Shown: positions 33,252 through 43,567, counted from the stretch's first letter. The stretch: DNA of 64,000 bases from Thermohalobaculum sp039027855 (GCA_039027855.1 JBCCJI010000005.1:1-64000); one strand, 5' to 3'. The notes: generated by a model not told the origin, from the sequence alone. Program-made: numbers and translations.

Positions 33252-35537
33252 ATGGCGGCGCGGATGAAAGGCATAGCGGCTGTCGCCGCCGTCGGGCTCG
33301 TCGCTCTCATTGTGGCCGCTCTCGGTGGAGGTGTCGGTGACGCTGGCGAGATGCCGCTGGCCGTGATCGCCTTCTCCCCCGCGATGCGCGCAGCGCTTGG
33401 CCGGGTCGGCTTTGGCGCCATGCCAGACAGCCTGCGCAAGACCGATGCCCCTGCCGCCGTCACCCGGTTGTCGGGCCAGATCGTCGCCATGAATGCCGCG
33501 ATGGAGGCCGAGGCCGCCGACGCCGCCACCATCGACGAGGCCGTCAGCGCCGTTGCCGAGCTTGAGCCCGGCATCGTCTACCGTCTCAGCCGCTCGGCCA
33601 TGCGCACGGGGCTTGCCATCGAGAAGACGCGCTGCCTGGTAGACCAGGGTCCCTGCTTCCTGTCGGTCACCCAGCTCGACAACAGCCATCTCAGCTGGCG
33701 CGTGCTGCCCCAGCACATGGCGAGCCAATTGGCCTTGCCGAGTGAGGGGACGCCCCACGACAAGGCTGCCTATGCGCATCTCGGCCTAGACGCGTTGGGC
33801 GAAGTGCGCATGAACCCACGCTGCCGCGATCTTTTCGGCGGCGATGTCGGTAAGCTGATCGAGAACCTGAAGACAGCAAACGGAGAGCTGGTTGCCGGGG
33901 AATGCCGTCTTGCCTGCCGCGACGGGGCCGAGCGGGATTTCTTCGCCGTGCCGATCGGCGTGCGCGAGGTCGGCGTCTTGCTGCCGCGCGGGGCCGAGAT
34001 CTTTCTATTCGAGCTCGACGGCATCGTCGGCGGGCGACGCGCACAGCAGACCCGCGGCTCAGACGACCTGCCGGTGGCGGTCATGTATCTTGCGCGCGAT
34101 GGCAGGCTCGAATGGCTGAACGCCGCGGCCGTGCGGACGCTTGGCGGCAAGGCCATGCCGGGTCGGATGCTGGCCGAGTACCTGACCTGCCGGGGCGAAC
34201 GGCTGGAGGCGCTGGTCGAGCGCGCGACCCTTGGCACCACGGTTGGCACCGTCTTCGCCACCGGCGCGCTGTCTGACCGGGCCCTGCAGCTCAGCCTGAA
34301 CCCCGCCAAGCGTCTGGGTGGCGGGCGGCTCGCAGCCGTGCTGACCGACGCGACCGAGCTGCATGCCTTGCAGGACAAATACACCCAGTCCCAGAAGATG
34401 GAGGCGGTGGGCCAGCTCGCCGGTGGCGTGGCGCATGACTTCAACAACCTGATCACCGCGATCAATGGCCATTGCGATCTGCTGCTGCTCGGCAAGGATG
34501 CGACACAGCCCGAGTACTCCGATCTCATGCAGATCCGGCAGAACGCGAACCGTGCCGCAGCACTTGTGCGCCAGTTGCTCGCCTTCAGCCGCAAGCAGAC
34601 GCTGAAGCCCGAGGCGCTGTCGCTCTCGGATGTCATCTCAGATACGCTGTACCTGCTGGACCGGCTAATGGGTGCCCGGGTCAAGCTCCGCCTCGATCCC
34701 GACCCCTCCGGCCCCGTGGGGCAGGTGCGCGCCGATCAACGCCAGCTTGAGCAGGCCCTGATCAACCTTGTGGTCAATGCCCGCGATGCGATGCCCAAGG
34801 GTGGCACCGTCACCATCTCGACCCGTCGCCGCCTGTTTCGCGTGGATGAACAGCGCTCCGGCGGGCTTATCCCTGCAGGCGATTATGTCGAGATGGTCGT
34901 CACCGACGAAGGGGCGGGTCTCGATGATGCGACCATTGGCAAGGTCTTTGACCCATTCTTCACCACCAAGGCGCAGGGCGAGGGGACGGGCCTTGGCCTC
35001 TCCACCGTCTACGGTATCGTCAAACAGTCGGGCGGCATGATCTTTGCCGAGAACCGGCCCGAGGGTGGCGCGCTGTTCCGCATGCTGCTGCCGCGGATCG
35101 AGCCCGAGATCGCCGCCGAGGTAAAGCCTGAGCGCGCTGCGGCACCTCCGGCCGTCGATCTGACCGGCGCCGGCCGTGTCCTGCTGGTCGAGGACGAAGC
35201 CGCCGTACGGTCCTTTGCGGCCCGCGCGCTTCGCCTGCGCGGCTACGACGTCACCATGGCGGAGGAGGCGGAAGAGGCGCTCTCGATCCTCGAGGATGGC
35301 GACACGGCCTTCGATCTCATCGTCTCGGACGTCATGATGCCTGGCATGGACGGCCCGACCTTCGTGGGCCGTGCGCGTGAGATGATGCCCGATGTCCGGG
35401 TGCTGTTCGTCTCGGGTTACGCCGAAGAAGCCTTTCGCAAGCAGATTGAGCGGCCGGACTACGCCTTCCTGGCAAAACCGTTCTCGCTGAGCGAGCTGAC
35501 CGCTAAGATCAAAGAAGTGCTGCAGCAGACAGACTGA
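33252..35537 (+). CDS. cckA: Cell-cycle hybrid histidine kinase CckA
   Basis: CckA phosphorylates the phosphotransferase ChpT, which passes phosphate to CtrA and CpdR. In Rhodobacter this pathway controls GTA maturation and release. The 761-aa protein has an N-terminal hydrophobic segment (residues 7-28), PAS-like regions around 180-370, the HisKA site GQLAGGVAHDFNNLITAING with His395, the HATPase motifs (LEQALINLVVNARDAMPKGG, GEGTGLGLSTVYGIVKQSGG) and a receiver domain with Asp693 (DLIVSDVMMPGMDG). The strong purine tract AAGGAGGGGG lies 27 bp before this ATG, so the start is not certain; ATG 33264 is another option. It is followed by recA. Confidence 0.94.
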   Translation: MAARMKGIAAVAAVGLVALIVAALGGGVGDAGEMPLAVIAFSPAMRAALGRVGFGAMPDSLRKTDAPAAVTRLSGQIVAMNAAMEAEAADAATIDEAVSAVAELEPGIVYRLSRSAMRTGLAIEKTRCLVDQGPCFLSVTQLDNSHLSWRVLPQHMASQLALPSEGTPHDKAAYAHLGLDALGEVRMNPRCRDLFGGDVGKLIENLKTANGELVAGECRLACRDGAERDFFAVPIGVREVGVLLPRGAEIFLFELDGIVGGRRAQQTRGSDDLPVAVMYLARDGRLEWLNAAAVRTLGGKAMPGRMLAEYLTCRGERLEALVERATLGTTVGTVFATGALSDRALQLSLNPAKRLGGGRLAAVLTDATELHALQDKYTQSQKMEAVGQLAGGVAHDFNNLITAINGHCDLLLLGKDATQPEYSDLMQIRQNANRAAALVRQLLAFSRKQTLKPEALSLSDVISDTLYLLDRLMGARVKLRLDPDPSGPVGQVRADQRQLEQALINLVVNARDAMPKGGTVTISTRRRLFRVDEQRSGGLIPAGDYVEMVVTDEGAGLDDATIGKVFDPFFTTKAQGEGTGLGLSTVYGIVKQSGGMIFAENRPEGGALFRMLLPRIEPEIAAEVKPERAAAPPAVDLTGAGRVLLVEDEAAVRSFAARALRLRGYDVTMAEEAEEALSILEDGDTAFDLIVSDVMMPGMDGPTFVGRAREMMPDVRVLFVSGYAEEAFRKQIERPDYAFLAKPFSLSELTAKIKEVLQQTD

Positions 35538-35665
35538 TCTGCAACCGATCCGATCTCCTTAACCCTGCTTTCACCACGCCCGCGACAGCCTCACGCCGTT
35601 GGCCCCGATGTCACAGGGGCGGGTCGTGTGTGCGTTTTGTTCTGTCTTCCTGCCTGCGGATGTGC

Positions 35666-35680
35666 GAACATTTGCTGAAC
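35666..35680 (-). promoter_or_regulatory. SOS box (LexA site) upstream of recA
   Basis: GAAC-N7-GAAC at 35666-35680 is, on the minus strand, a perfect match to the alphaproteobacterial LexA consensus GTTC-N7-GTTC. It lies 62-76 bp upstream of the recA GTG, the expected place for an operator overlapping the recA promoter, and about 130 bp after the cckA stop. LexA itself is not encoded in the window. Confidence 0.85.
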
Positions 35681-35741
35681 AAGGGCGACTTGAATCGACC
35701 CGCGCGCCGGTTTGGTGCAGATGAGGCAAGGAGTACGAGCA

Positions 35742-36812
<1,071 letters not shown>

Positions 36813-36833
36813 GGCCCGCTTGACCGTGACGCT

Positions 36834-36869
36834 GATCGGCGAAGGGCGCTGCCAGCGCTTTCGCTGATC
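36834..36869. terminator. Hairpin after recA
   Basis: An outer stem of 10 bp with one G-U pair (36834-36843 with 36860-36869) and an inner 5-bp stem (36846-36850 with 36854-36858, GCC loop) form a long imperfect hairpin 22 bp past the recA stop. It lies between recA and a convergent glycosyltransferase. There is no T-run, so termination by this structure alone is uncertain. Confidence 0.45.
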
Positions 36870-36920
36870 GACGGAGTGCATCGCCGGCGGCGGCAACGCA
36901 GGGGAGGTGTCGGCGCAAGC

Positions 36921-38123
36921 CTAGTTGGGCCGATCTGCCACCGTGCGAATGAGCGTCAGCAATTCTCGCGCGTTGGCCCTTTGGTCGTGCTGCCTCTCGA
37001 CCCTCTCTCTTCCCTCGGCACCCATGGCTGTCAGCGCCTCTTTGCTGGCCGTCATCGCGGCGGCGATAGCACTGGTCAGACCTTCCACATCGCCGGCGGC
37101 GCAGGCCCAACCCGTCTCGGGCGTGACAAGCTCGGGATGGCCGGCAATCCAGGTGGTGATCACCGGACGGCCGAGCGCGAAGGCCTCCATCAGCACGATC
37201 GGCAGCCCTTCGGCAAAGCTCGGCAGCAACAGAGCGCGGCCATTGTCGAGCCGCGCGCGCACAGCATCGTGGCTTTGCCAGCCGAGCAAGGTGATCCTGT
37301 CCTCAAGACCCTGTGCTGCGATGGCAGCCTGCACCCGTGGGCGCGAAGGGCCATCGCCGATGATCTCCACCCGCAATTCGGGAAAGCGGTCGACCAGCGG
37401 TGCGATCGCGGCCGGGATGAGCTCCTGCGCTTTCTCGGTGCACAGGCGCCCGACGGCGACCAAGGGTCCATCCGCAGGGACGGGACGGACTGCGAAATCC
37501 TCGATGGTGACGCCGCAGCGCACCACGTGGATCTTGTCCCATGCCGCCATGCCGGCGGGTTCGGCCAAGGTGGCGCGGCAGTGATGGGTGATCGCGACGA
37601 CAAAGCGCGCGGCCGCCACCTTCAGCCCGATGGAACCCTTCTCCCGGTCATAGAACTCGTTCGGACCATGGGCGGTGAAGCTGTAGCCAGGACCGCCCAA
37701 ACGCTGACAGAGCAAGGCAACGGCGGCCGAGTTGGTCGAGAAATGCGTGTGCAGATGCGCGACCCCAGCGGCATTGGCCCGTTGTTTCAGGCGGATCGCC
37801 TCAAGCAGATACGCCCCATGCCGGATAAGCCCGCCACCGGCGTTGGTCAAAAGCCGGGCCCATGTGGAGAGGGCCCGCGCCATCCCCCCAGGATTTCGCG
37901 CGAGTTCGCCGAAGAACCCGGCGATCAGGCCGGCGCGCCCGTCCAGCAGGTAATCCGTCGCGGCCTGTTCATCACGGTCGCCGTCGGTGACCAACGGGTC
38001 GGCCGATCTGCGGAGCGCGAAGCGAACAACCTCGACGCCTTCGGCTTCGATGGCGCGGATCTCGGTGCGGATAAAGGTCTGGCTGGTGCTTGGATAGGTG
38101 TTGAGAAAATAGGCGATGCGCAT
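36921..38123 (-). CDS. Glycosyltransferase family 4 protein
   Basis: A 400-aa GT-B glycosyltransferase of the GT4 type, probably adding a sugar to a surface or exported polysaccharide. It has RIAYFLNTYPSTSQTFIRTE at the N-terminus, LHTHFSTNSAAVALLCQRLG, SFTAHGPNEFYDREK, VAVGRLCTEKAQELIPAA (start of the nucleotide-sugar domain, about residue 222), VEIIGDGPSRPRV and the FAEGLPIVLMEAFALGRPVI signature with its E-x7-E. The ATG at 38123 is used; a longer upstream frame is unsupported. It is divergent from asnB over 153 bp, suggesting a small polysaccharide module. Confidence 0.9.
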   Translation of the reverse strand: MRIAYFLNTYPSTSQTFIRTEIRAIEAEGVEVVRFALRRSADPLVTDGDRDEQAATDYLLDGRAGLIAGFFGELARNPGGMARALSTWARLLTNAGGGLIRHGAYLLEAIRLKQRANAAGVAHLHTHFSTNSAAVALLCQRLGGPGYSFTAHGPNEFYDREKGSIGLKVAAARFVVAITHHCRATLAEPAGMAAWDKIHVVRCGVTIEDFAVRPVPADGPLVAVGRLCTEKAQELIPAAIAPLVDRFPELRVEIIGDGPSRPRVQAAIAAQGLEDRITLLGWQSHDAVRARLDNGRALLLPSFAEGLPIVLMEAFALGRPVITTWIAGHPELVTPETGWACAAGDVEGLTSAIAAAMTASKEALTAMGAEGRERVERQHDQRANARELLTLIRTVADRPN

Positions 38124-38276
38124 GCGTCTGATTTCACCCCACCTCTCGACCATGGGCCGTCCTGCGCTCTCATCCGTACCAGTTCGGCCCCGGTCAACTG
38201 CGGTTGTCCGTGGCGGCGGATGGCGGCACGCGCTAAGGGATGTTTCAGCTCGGGTGCGACCGTCAGGAGACAGGCA

Positions 38277-40286
38277 ATGTGCGGACTGGCCGGCATGCTC
38301 TGGCAGCCGGGAGAGCGGGACGGGGAAAGCGTCACCGCCGATCTCGCGGCCATGACCGGCGCCATCGCGACACGGGGGCCGGACGATACCGGTCACTGGT
38401 ACGATGCCGTGGCCGGGGTCGGGCTCGGCCACCGCCGTCTCTCGATCCTCGATCTGAGCCCGGCCGGCCACCAGCCGATGCTGAGCGCGAGCGGGCGCTA
38501 CGTCATGGTCTACAACGGGGAGATCTATAACCACCTCGATCTCCGGGCAGCTCTGGAACAGGAAGAGAGAGCGCCCGCCTGGCGTGGCAGCAGCGACAGC
38601 GAGACCCTGCTGGCTGGCTTTGACGCCTGGGGGATCGTCCCGACCATCGAGCGAACCATCGGTATGTTCGCCATCGCCCTCTGGGATCGGGAGCGGCGCC
38701 GTCTGACCCTGATCCGCGACCGCATGGGCGAGAAACCGCTCTACTACGGCTGGCACGGCAGCGGGGCGGGCCGGATGCTGCTGTTCGGCTCGGACCTCAA
38801 GTCATTGACCGTGCATCCCGGCTTTCAGCGCGAGATCGACCGGCAGGCCGTGGTGGAGATGTTGCGCCACAGCGCGGTCGGCGGCGACCGATGTATCTGG
38901 CGGGGCATGCACAAGGTGCTCCCCGGCCAGATGGTCGCGCTCTCACCCGGTCAAGAGGCGGTCGAGCCTACGATCTATTGGTCCATCGACCGACTTGCCG
39001 CGGCCCGCGCTCAGCGCGTCGGCGCGGACCTGACGCTCGCCGATGCCGTGGATCAGCTCGAGACGCTCCTTGGCGATGCGGTGGGGCGTCAGATGCTGTC
39101 TGACGTGCCCCTCGGTGCGTTCCTCTCGGGCGGCATAGACAGCTCGGTGATCACGGCGCTGATGCAGCGGGGGCGGACGGCACCGGTGAAGACCTTCGCG
39201 ATCGGGTTTCACAGCGCCCGCTACGATGAGGCGACCCATGCCAAGGCTGTCGCGGCGCACCTCGGGACGGATCATACCGAACTCTACGTCGGCGAGAGCG
39301 AGCTGCTCGACGTTGTCCCCGAACTGCCGCAGATCTTCGCCGAGCCCTTCGCCGACCCCTCACAGATCCCGACCTATCTCGTCGCCAAGCTCGCCCGGGA
39401 GCAGGTGACGGTGGCCTTGTCCGGTGATGGCGGTGACGAGCTGTTCGGCGGCTATGACCGCTATCGCAAGGGCGCGCGCCTTGCGGCGGCGATGGCCCGG
39501 CTGCCGCTTGTCCTTCGCCAACTCGGCGCCACGGCCATCGACGCCATGCCGGCGGCCATGATGGACCGTGCGCTGGGTCTCATCCGACACCCGCGCGAGG
39601 GCGAGGAGGCGGGCGGCCAATGGCTGCGCCGCATGGCCGATTACGCCCGCGCCAGCGATGTCGATGCCCTGCACCGCCGGCTCCTGTCGTTCTGGGCAGC
39701 GCCTCTTGGCGCGGTGAAGGGTGTCGATGAGGAGGCGTCGCACCGGCTGACCGACGTCCATCCAGACCTCGACGGGCTCAGCCCGGCCGAGCGGATGATG
39801 GCGCTCGACACCGGCGCCTACATGGTTGACGACATCCTGACCAAGGTGGATCGGGCTACCATGGCGGTCTCGCTGGAGAGCCGCGCACCGCTTCTCGATC
39901 ACCGCATCGCCGAATTCGCCTGGTCGTTACCGCTGTCGTTTCGCATCGGCGATATGGCCGATGGTCGAAGCGCAAAGCGCGTGCTGCGCGAGGTGCTCTA
40001 CCGCCATGTGCCCCGCGATCTTGTCGACCGCCCCAAGCAGGGTTTCGAGACACCGACCGGCGCCTGGCTGCGCGGCCCGCTCCGAGACTGGGCCGAGGCG
40101 CTGATCGTCCCCGATCGGCTGTCGCGCGAGGGGATCTTCGAGCCCGGGCCGATCCGTGCGATGTGGGAAGCGCATCAATCGGGACGCGCGGAGTATCGCC
40201 TGCAACTTTGGAACGTGCTGATGTTCCAAGCCTGGGCCGAGACCCATCTTACCGCGACACCTGGCACAACACGCGCCGCCGCCTAA
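38277..40286 (+). CDS. asnB: Asparagine synthase (glutamine-hydrolysing)
   Basis: A two-domain class II amidotransferase that uses glutamine to amidate aspartate, or another acid in polysaccharide-linked homologues. The 669-aa protein begins MCGLAGMLWQ, so Cys2 is the glutaminase nucleophile. TRGPDDTGHWYDAVAGVGLG, VYNGEIYNHLDLRA and RDRMGEKPLYYG follow. The synthetase domain has the PP-loop FLSGGIDSSVITALM, ALSGDGGDELFGGYDRYRKG and DDILTKVDRATMAVSLESRA. AGGAGA lies upstream. Such AsnB genes next to glycosyltransferases are common in exopolysaccharide loci, so biosynthesis of free asparagine is not assured. Confidence 0.92.
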   Translation: MCGLAGMLWQPGERDGESVTADLAAMTGAIATRGPDDTGHWYDAVAGVGLGHRRLSILDLSPAGHQPMLSASGRYVMVYNGEIYNHLDLRAALEQEERAPAWRGSSDSETLLAGFDAWGIVPTIERTIGMFAIALWDRERRRLTLIRDRMGEKPLYYGWHGSGAGRMLLFGSDLKSLTVHPGFQREIDRQAVVEMLRHSAVGGDRCIWRGMHKVLPGQMVALSPGQEAVEPTIYWSIDRLAAARAQRVGADLTLADAVDQLETLLGDAVGRQMLSDVPLGAFLSGGIDSSVITALMQRGRTAPVKTFAIGFHSARYDEATHAKAVAAHLGTDHTELYVGESELLDVVPELPQIFAEPFADPSQIPTYLVAKLAREQVTVALSGDGGDELFGGYDRYRKGARLAAAMARLPLVLRQLGATAIDAMPAAMMDRALGLIRHPREGEEAGGQWLRRMADYARASDVDALHRRLLSFWAAPLGAVKGVDEEASHRLTDVHPDLDGLSPAERMMALDTGAYMVDDILTKVDRATMAVSLESRAPLLDHRIAEFAWSLPLSFRIGDMADGRSAKRVLREVLYRHVPRDLVDRPKQGFETPTGAWLRGPLRDWAEALIVPDRLSREGIFEPGPIRAMWEAHQSGRAEYRLQLWNVLMFQAWAETHLTATPGTTRAAA

Positions 40287-40304
40287 CACCGATCTGGAGA
40301 GACG

Positions 40305-40694
40305 ATGAAGAGCGTGAAAGACATGGTCGCCGCCGCCAACACCGAGGTCGCGCATATGCCGGCCAGCGATGCGGTGGCGCTGCACGGTCACGAGGATGTC
40401 GTTTTCGTCGATATCCGCGATATCCGCGAACTGTGGCGCGAGGGCCGGGTGCCGGGCTCGTATCACTGCCCCCGCGGGATGCTTGAGTTCTGGATCGACC
40501 CCGCCTCGCCTTACGCAAAGCCGATCTTCCAGTCGGGCAAACGCTTCGTCTTTTATTGCGCGGGCGGCCAACGCTCGGCGCTGGCGGCCAAGGCGGCGCA
40601 AGACATGGGGCTGCAGCAGATCAGCCATATCGACGATGGGTTTGCAGGCTGGTGTCGCGCCGATCTGCCGGTGGAGCCGGTCGAGAAGAAATGA
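40305..40694 (+). CDS. Rhodanese-like domain protein
   Basis: A 129-aa single-domain rhodanese (sulfurtransferase) in the cytoplasm. It shows VVFVDIRDIRELWREGRVPG near residues 32-51, SYHCPRGMLEFWIDP, and the active-site loop FYCAGGQRSALAAKAAQDMG with its catalytic cysteine. The six-residue loop after that cysteine (AGGQRS) is of sulfurtransferase size. It is 18 bp after asnB, and its TGA overlaps the ATG of the following GNAT gene, so these genes form one unit. The physiological acceptor is unknown. Confidence 0.9.
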   Translation: MKSVKDMVAAANTEVAHMPASDAVALHGHEDVVFVDIRDIRELWREGRVPGSYHCPRGMLEFWIDPASPYAKPIFQSGKRFVFYCAGGQRSALAAKAAQDMGLQQISHIDDGFAGWCRADLPVEPVEKK

Positions 40695-41323
40695 CCCGTC
40701 CGACCTTTCACGCATCGTTGTCTGGCGAGATGTCGCCGCCCGCGACACTGACTCTCGGCTTTGAGGACGCACAGCGGCTGGCGGTTGCCGATCTCTACTG
40801 GCAGGCGTTTCGCGACAAGCTGAGCTTGGCGCTGGGACCTCGTCAGCGCGCTGTTCGGTTTCTCGCGGATATTCTCGATCCGCGCTTTGCCATTGTCGCG
40901 ACGGGTGAGGATGGCCGCCTGATGGGCGTGGCCGGTTTCCGCACGACCGAGGGCGCGCTCATCGGCGGCGCGCTCTGTGATATCACAGCGCATTACGGGC
41001 GGTTCGGTGCCCTCTGGCGTTCAGCCGTGCTCTCGGTGATGGAGCGGGCGCCGGTCGAGGGCTTGCTGCAGATGGATGGGATCGCCGTGGCGCCTTGGGC
41101 GCGCGGCGTGGGTCTTGGCAGCCGTCTCATGCAGGCACTTGCCGGCGAGGCGCGCTCCCGTGCCTTGACGGCAATACAGCTCGATGTTGTCGACGCCAAC
41201 ACCCGGGCGCGCGCGCTGTATGAAAGGCTCGGCTTCCGCGCAGTCGGCGCACAGCATGCCGGGATCTTCGCGCCCTTGATCGGCTTTCGCAGCGCCACCA
41301 CGATGCGCTGGACGCTGGGATGA
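40691..41323 (+). CDS. GNAT-family N-acetyltransferase
   Basis: A 210-aa acetyltransferase of the GNAT superfamily. The acetyl-CoA site is seen in DGIAVAPWARGVGLGSRLMQ near residues 130-149, followed by QLDVVDANTRARALYERLGF and the terminal motif. The first 60 residues (LTLGFEDAQRLAVADLYWQA) resemble other GNAT N-termini. The substrate cannot be predicted. It is coupled to the rhodanese gene by an ATGA overlap and ends 12 bp before a convergent membrane-protein gene. Confidence 0.85.
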   Translation: MTRPTFHASLSGEMSPPATLTLGFEDAQRLAVADLYWQAFRDKLSLALGPRQRAVRFLADILDPRFAIVATGEDGRLMGVAGFRTTEGALIGGALCDITAHYGRFGALWRSAVLSVMERAPVEGLLQMDGIAVAPWARGVGLGSRLMQALAGEARSRALTAIQLDVVDANTRARALYERLGFRAVGAQHAGIFAPLIGFRSATTMRWTLG

Positions 41324-41335
41324 AGTCACCCCCGA

Positions 41336-41674
41336 TCAGTCGGTGAGCGAGGGTGCCGGCGGTGGGGACTGACGCCGCGCCCGCTCAAGCATCTGCCGCA
41401 CGACCTGCATGGCAGCCAGCGCCATAACGCTCGCGCCCAGGCCAAGCGCCATGACCACCAGGCGCAACTTCTGCAGCGCGCCGAGGCCGATGGCCCGTCC
41501 GACCGGCGAGAGCATCAGCAGCACCACGCCAAAGGCGATCACCGCCCCCGTGGTCGCGCGGACGCCGAGTGCGGCAAGGCGTTCGTTCAGCCATGACTTT
41601 GGATGTCTGAGGTCCGGCAACACAGCCAACCAGACCAATGTGAAAACGACAGCGGCACCGACGGACAGGATCAA
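41336..41674 (-). CDS. Small membrane protein of unknown function
   Basis: An approximately 112-aa protein with three predicted membrane segments: VGAAVVFTLVWLAVLP near the N-terminus, ATTGAVIAFGVVLLMLSPVG in the middle, and LVVMALGLGASVMALAAMQV near the end, followed by a short basic, proline-rich tail. I do not recognise a family. The TTG at 41674 is chosen because AGGGAG lies six bases upstream; a longer frame reaches 41746 with another TTG. It is divergent from the acyl-CoA dehydrogenase gene. Confidence 0.6.
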   Translation of the reverse strand: MILSVGAAVVFTLVWLAVLPDLRHPKSWLNERLAALGVRATTGAVIAFGVVLLMLSPVGRAIGLGALQKLRLVVMALGLGASVMALAAMQVVRQMLERARRQSPPPAPSLTD

Positions 41675-41853
41675 TGCGAACTCCCTATTATCTTTACGGA
41701 AAGATGTGGTGATCGACCCGGCGGCGCGCAATGTCGCGGCGGGCAACGGTCCTTCATCGTCGGTCTTGTCCTTTCGCAGGGTGGTGGGCGGATATCGTGA
41801 CGTGGCCCGGCGTCTCGGTTAGCGTCCGCGCAAAGCGATAAGGGAGGACGGGC

Positions 41854-42984
41854 ATGCTGACCGAAGAGCAGATCATGATCCGTGACATGGCGCGTGATTA
41901 TGCCACCACGCGTCTCGCGCCATCGGCCGCCGCGCGCGAGAAAGCCGGCGAGATCGAGCCTGAGGTGGTCAGCGAGCTGGCCGAATTGGGGTTCCTGGGC
42001 ATGACTGTCAGCCCCGATTGGGGCGGCGCCGGCGCCGACTACGTGGCCTATGCGCTCGCGCTGATGGAGATCGCGGCCGGCGACGGCTCGGTCTCTACGC
42101 TCGTCAGCGTGCACAACGCCCCGGTCTGCACCGTGCTGGAGCGCTTTGGCACCGACGATCAGCGCGAACGCTGGTTGCGCCCGCTGACCGAGGGCGCCGT
42201 GGGCTCCTTTGCGCTGACCGAGCCGCAGGCAGGCTCGGACGCCTCAGCCCTCAAGACACGGGCCGCGCGGACCAATGCCGGGTGGCGGGTGAACGGCGCG
42301 AAGCAGTTCATCTCATCGGCGCGGATCGGGCAGACGACGGTCCTTTTCGCCGTGACGGATCCCGACAAGGGCAAGAAGGGCATCAGCTGCTTCGTCACCG
42401 CCAACGCCGCCTCGGGCTATGACGTGGTCCGCATCGAGCAGAAGCTCGGGCAGAAGGCGTCCGACAGCTGCGCGCTTGCGTTTACCGATCTCGATATCCC
42501 GATCGACCAGCTGATCGGCGACGAAGGGCAGGGCTATATGATTGCGCTCTCTTCGCTGGAGGCCGGGCGCATCGGCATCGCGGCGCAAGCGGTCGGTCTC
42601 GCCCAGGCCGCCTATGAGCGGGCGCTGGCCTACGCAGGCGACCGCAGCGCTTTTGGCGGCCCCATCTTCGACCTGCAGGCCGTGCAGTTCCGGCTGGCTG
42701 AAATGGCCACCGATCTCGAGGCGAGCCGACAGCTCGTGCTGAACGCCGCGACCATGAAGGACCGGGGGGAACCCTGCCTGAAGGAGGCCTGCATGGCCAA
42801 GCTGCACGCCGCCCAGATGGCCGAGCGCGTGACCTCCGAGGCGATCCAGGTGCTGGGTGGTTATGGCTATCTCGCGGATTACGAGATCGAGCGGATGTAC
42901 CGCGATCAGAAGGTCTGCCAGATCTATGAGGGCACCAATGATATCCAAAAGCTGATCATCGCCCGCCAGATCCGCCCGAATTGA
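41854..42984 (+). CDS. Acyl-CoA dehydrogenase
   Basis: A 376-aa FAD-dependent acyl-CoA dehydrogenase. It contains LTEEQIMIRDMARDYATTRL, GAVGSFALTEPQAGSDASAL (FAD/substrate site), NGAKQFISSARIGQTTVLFA, the C-terminal SEAIQVLGGYGYLADYEIER and MYRDQKVCQIYEGTNDIQKL, where the glutamate of YEGTNDIQ is the usual catalytic base for short-chain and branched-chain members. The sequence pattern is closest to short-chain/isobutyryl types; exact chain specificity is not determinable. The adjacent methylmalonyl-CoA epimerase fits branched-chain or propionate metabolism. Confidence 0.92.
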   Translation: MLTEEQIMIRDMARDYATTRLAPSAAAREKAGEIEPEVVSELAELGFLGMTVSPDWGGAGADYVAYALALMEIAAGDGSVSTLVSVHNAPVCTVLERFGTDDQRERWLRPLTEGAVGSFALTEPQAGSDASALKTRAARTNAGWRVNGAKQFISSARIGQTTVLFAVTDPDKGKKGISCFVTANAASGYDVVRIEQKLGQKASDSCALAFTDLDIPIDQLIGDEGQGYMIALSSLEAGRIGIAAQAVGLAQAAYERALAYAGDRSAFGGPIFDLQAVQFRLAEMATDLEASRQLVLNAATMKDRGEPCLKEACMAKLHAAQMAERVTSEAIQVLGGYGYLADYEIERMYRDQKVCQIYEGTNDIQKLIIARQIRPN

Positions 42985-43207
42985 AACGAACCACGCCCTT
43001 CTAGGCACTGTGACGGGTGCCGCCCGGCCAAGGGTTGCTTTTTTCGTGCCGTCCGAAGCCATTGTCAAAGCGTGACTTTTTGCATGCGGCCAAGCGATTG
43101 CGATGCAGCGATGTGACAGCCAAGCGCGAAAGCGTGATGGCTAACCATGATGGCGCCGCGATTTGTAGGCCCCATGTCATGGTCATGGAGCAACGCGGGA
43201 GGCGACA

Positions 43208-43501
43208 ATGCGGTACACGGTGATGGTCGGTGCGGTAGCTCTCATGGCGCTCGCGGTCCCCGCGGCAGCACAGGACGACGCCACCGAGCGTTCAGCCCTG
43301 CAGCGGGCTCTGGCCAGCGTGAACGAGGGCGATGAGGATCAGCCCTTCATCGAGCGCGAAAAGCCGGGCTTCTTCGGCCGCGGCTTCACGATCACGGCGG
43401 GGGAGACCGAGGTCGCCGTTGGCGGCCAGCGCTTCGGTCTGCGCGATGACGACCAGCGCGACAAACAACGCGTTGACGGCATCCGCGTCATCAATCGCTG
43501 A
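43208..43501 (+). CDS. Small secreted protein of unknown function
   Basis: A 97-aa protein with a clear signal peptide: MRYTVMVGAVALMALAVPAA followed by AQDD, giving predicted cleavage after residue 21. The mature part of about 76 residues is strongly charged (ERSALQRALASVNEGDEDQP, FGLRDDDQRDKQRVDGIRV) with one glycine-rich beta-like centre (FFGRGFTITAGETEVAVGGQ). I do not recognise a family. A periplasmic location is inferred. Its 223-bp upstream gap contains CTAACCAT at 43141-43148, close to a CtrA half-site. Confidence 0.75.
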   Translation: MRYTVMVGAVALMALAVPAAAQDDATERSALQRALASVNEGDEDQPFIEREKPGFFGRGFTITAGETEVAVGGQRFGLRDDDQRDKQRVDGIRVINR

Positions 43502-43567
43502 TCCCGCCCTTGCCGGCAGCCTGCCGGGCGCGCTAGCCATCCCGCCGATACCAGCGGGAGAGTGAGC

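Noticed and set aside
35559..35573. TTAA-N7-TTCA near the cckA/recA junction as a CtrA site
   Set aside because: Only six of the eight conserved bases match TTAA-N7-TTAA, and a single weak match in GC-rich DNA is not enough.
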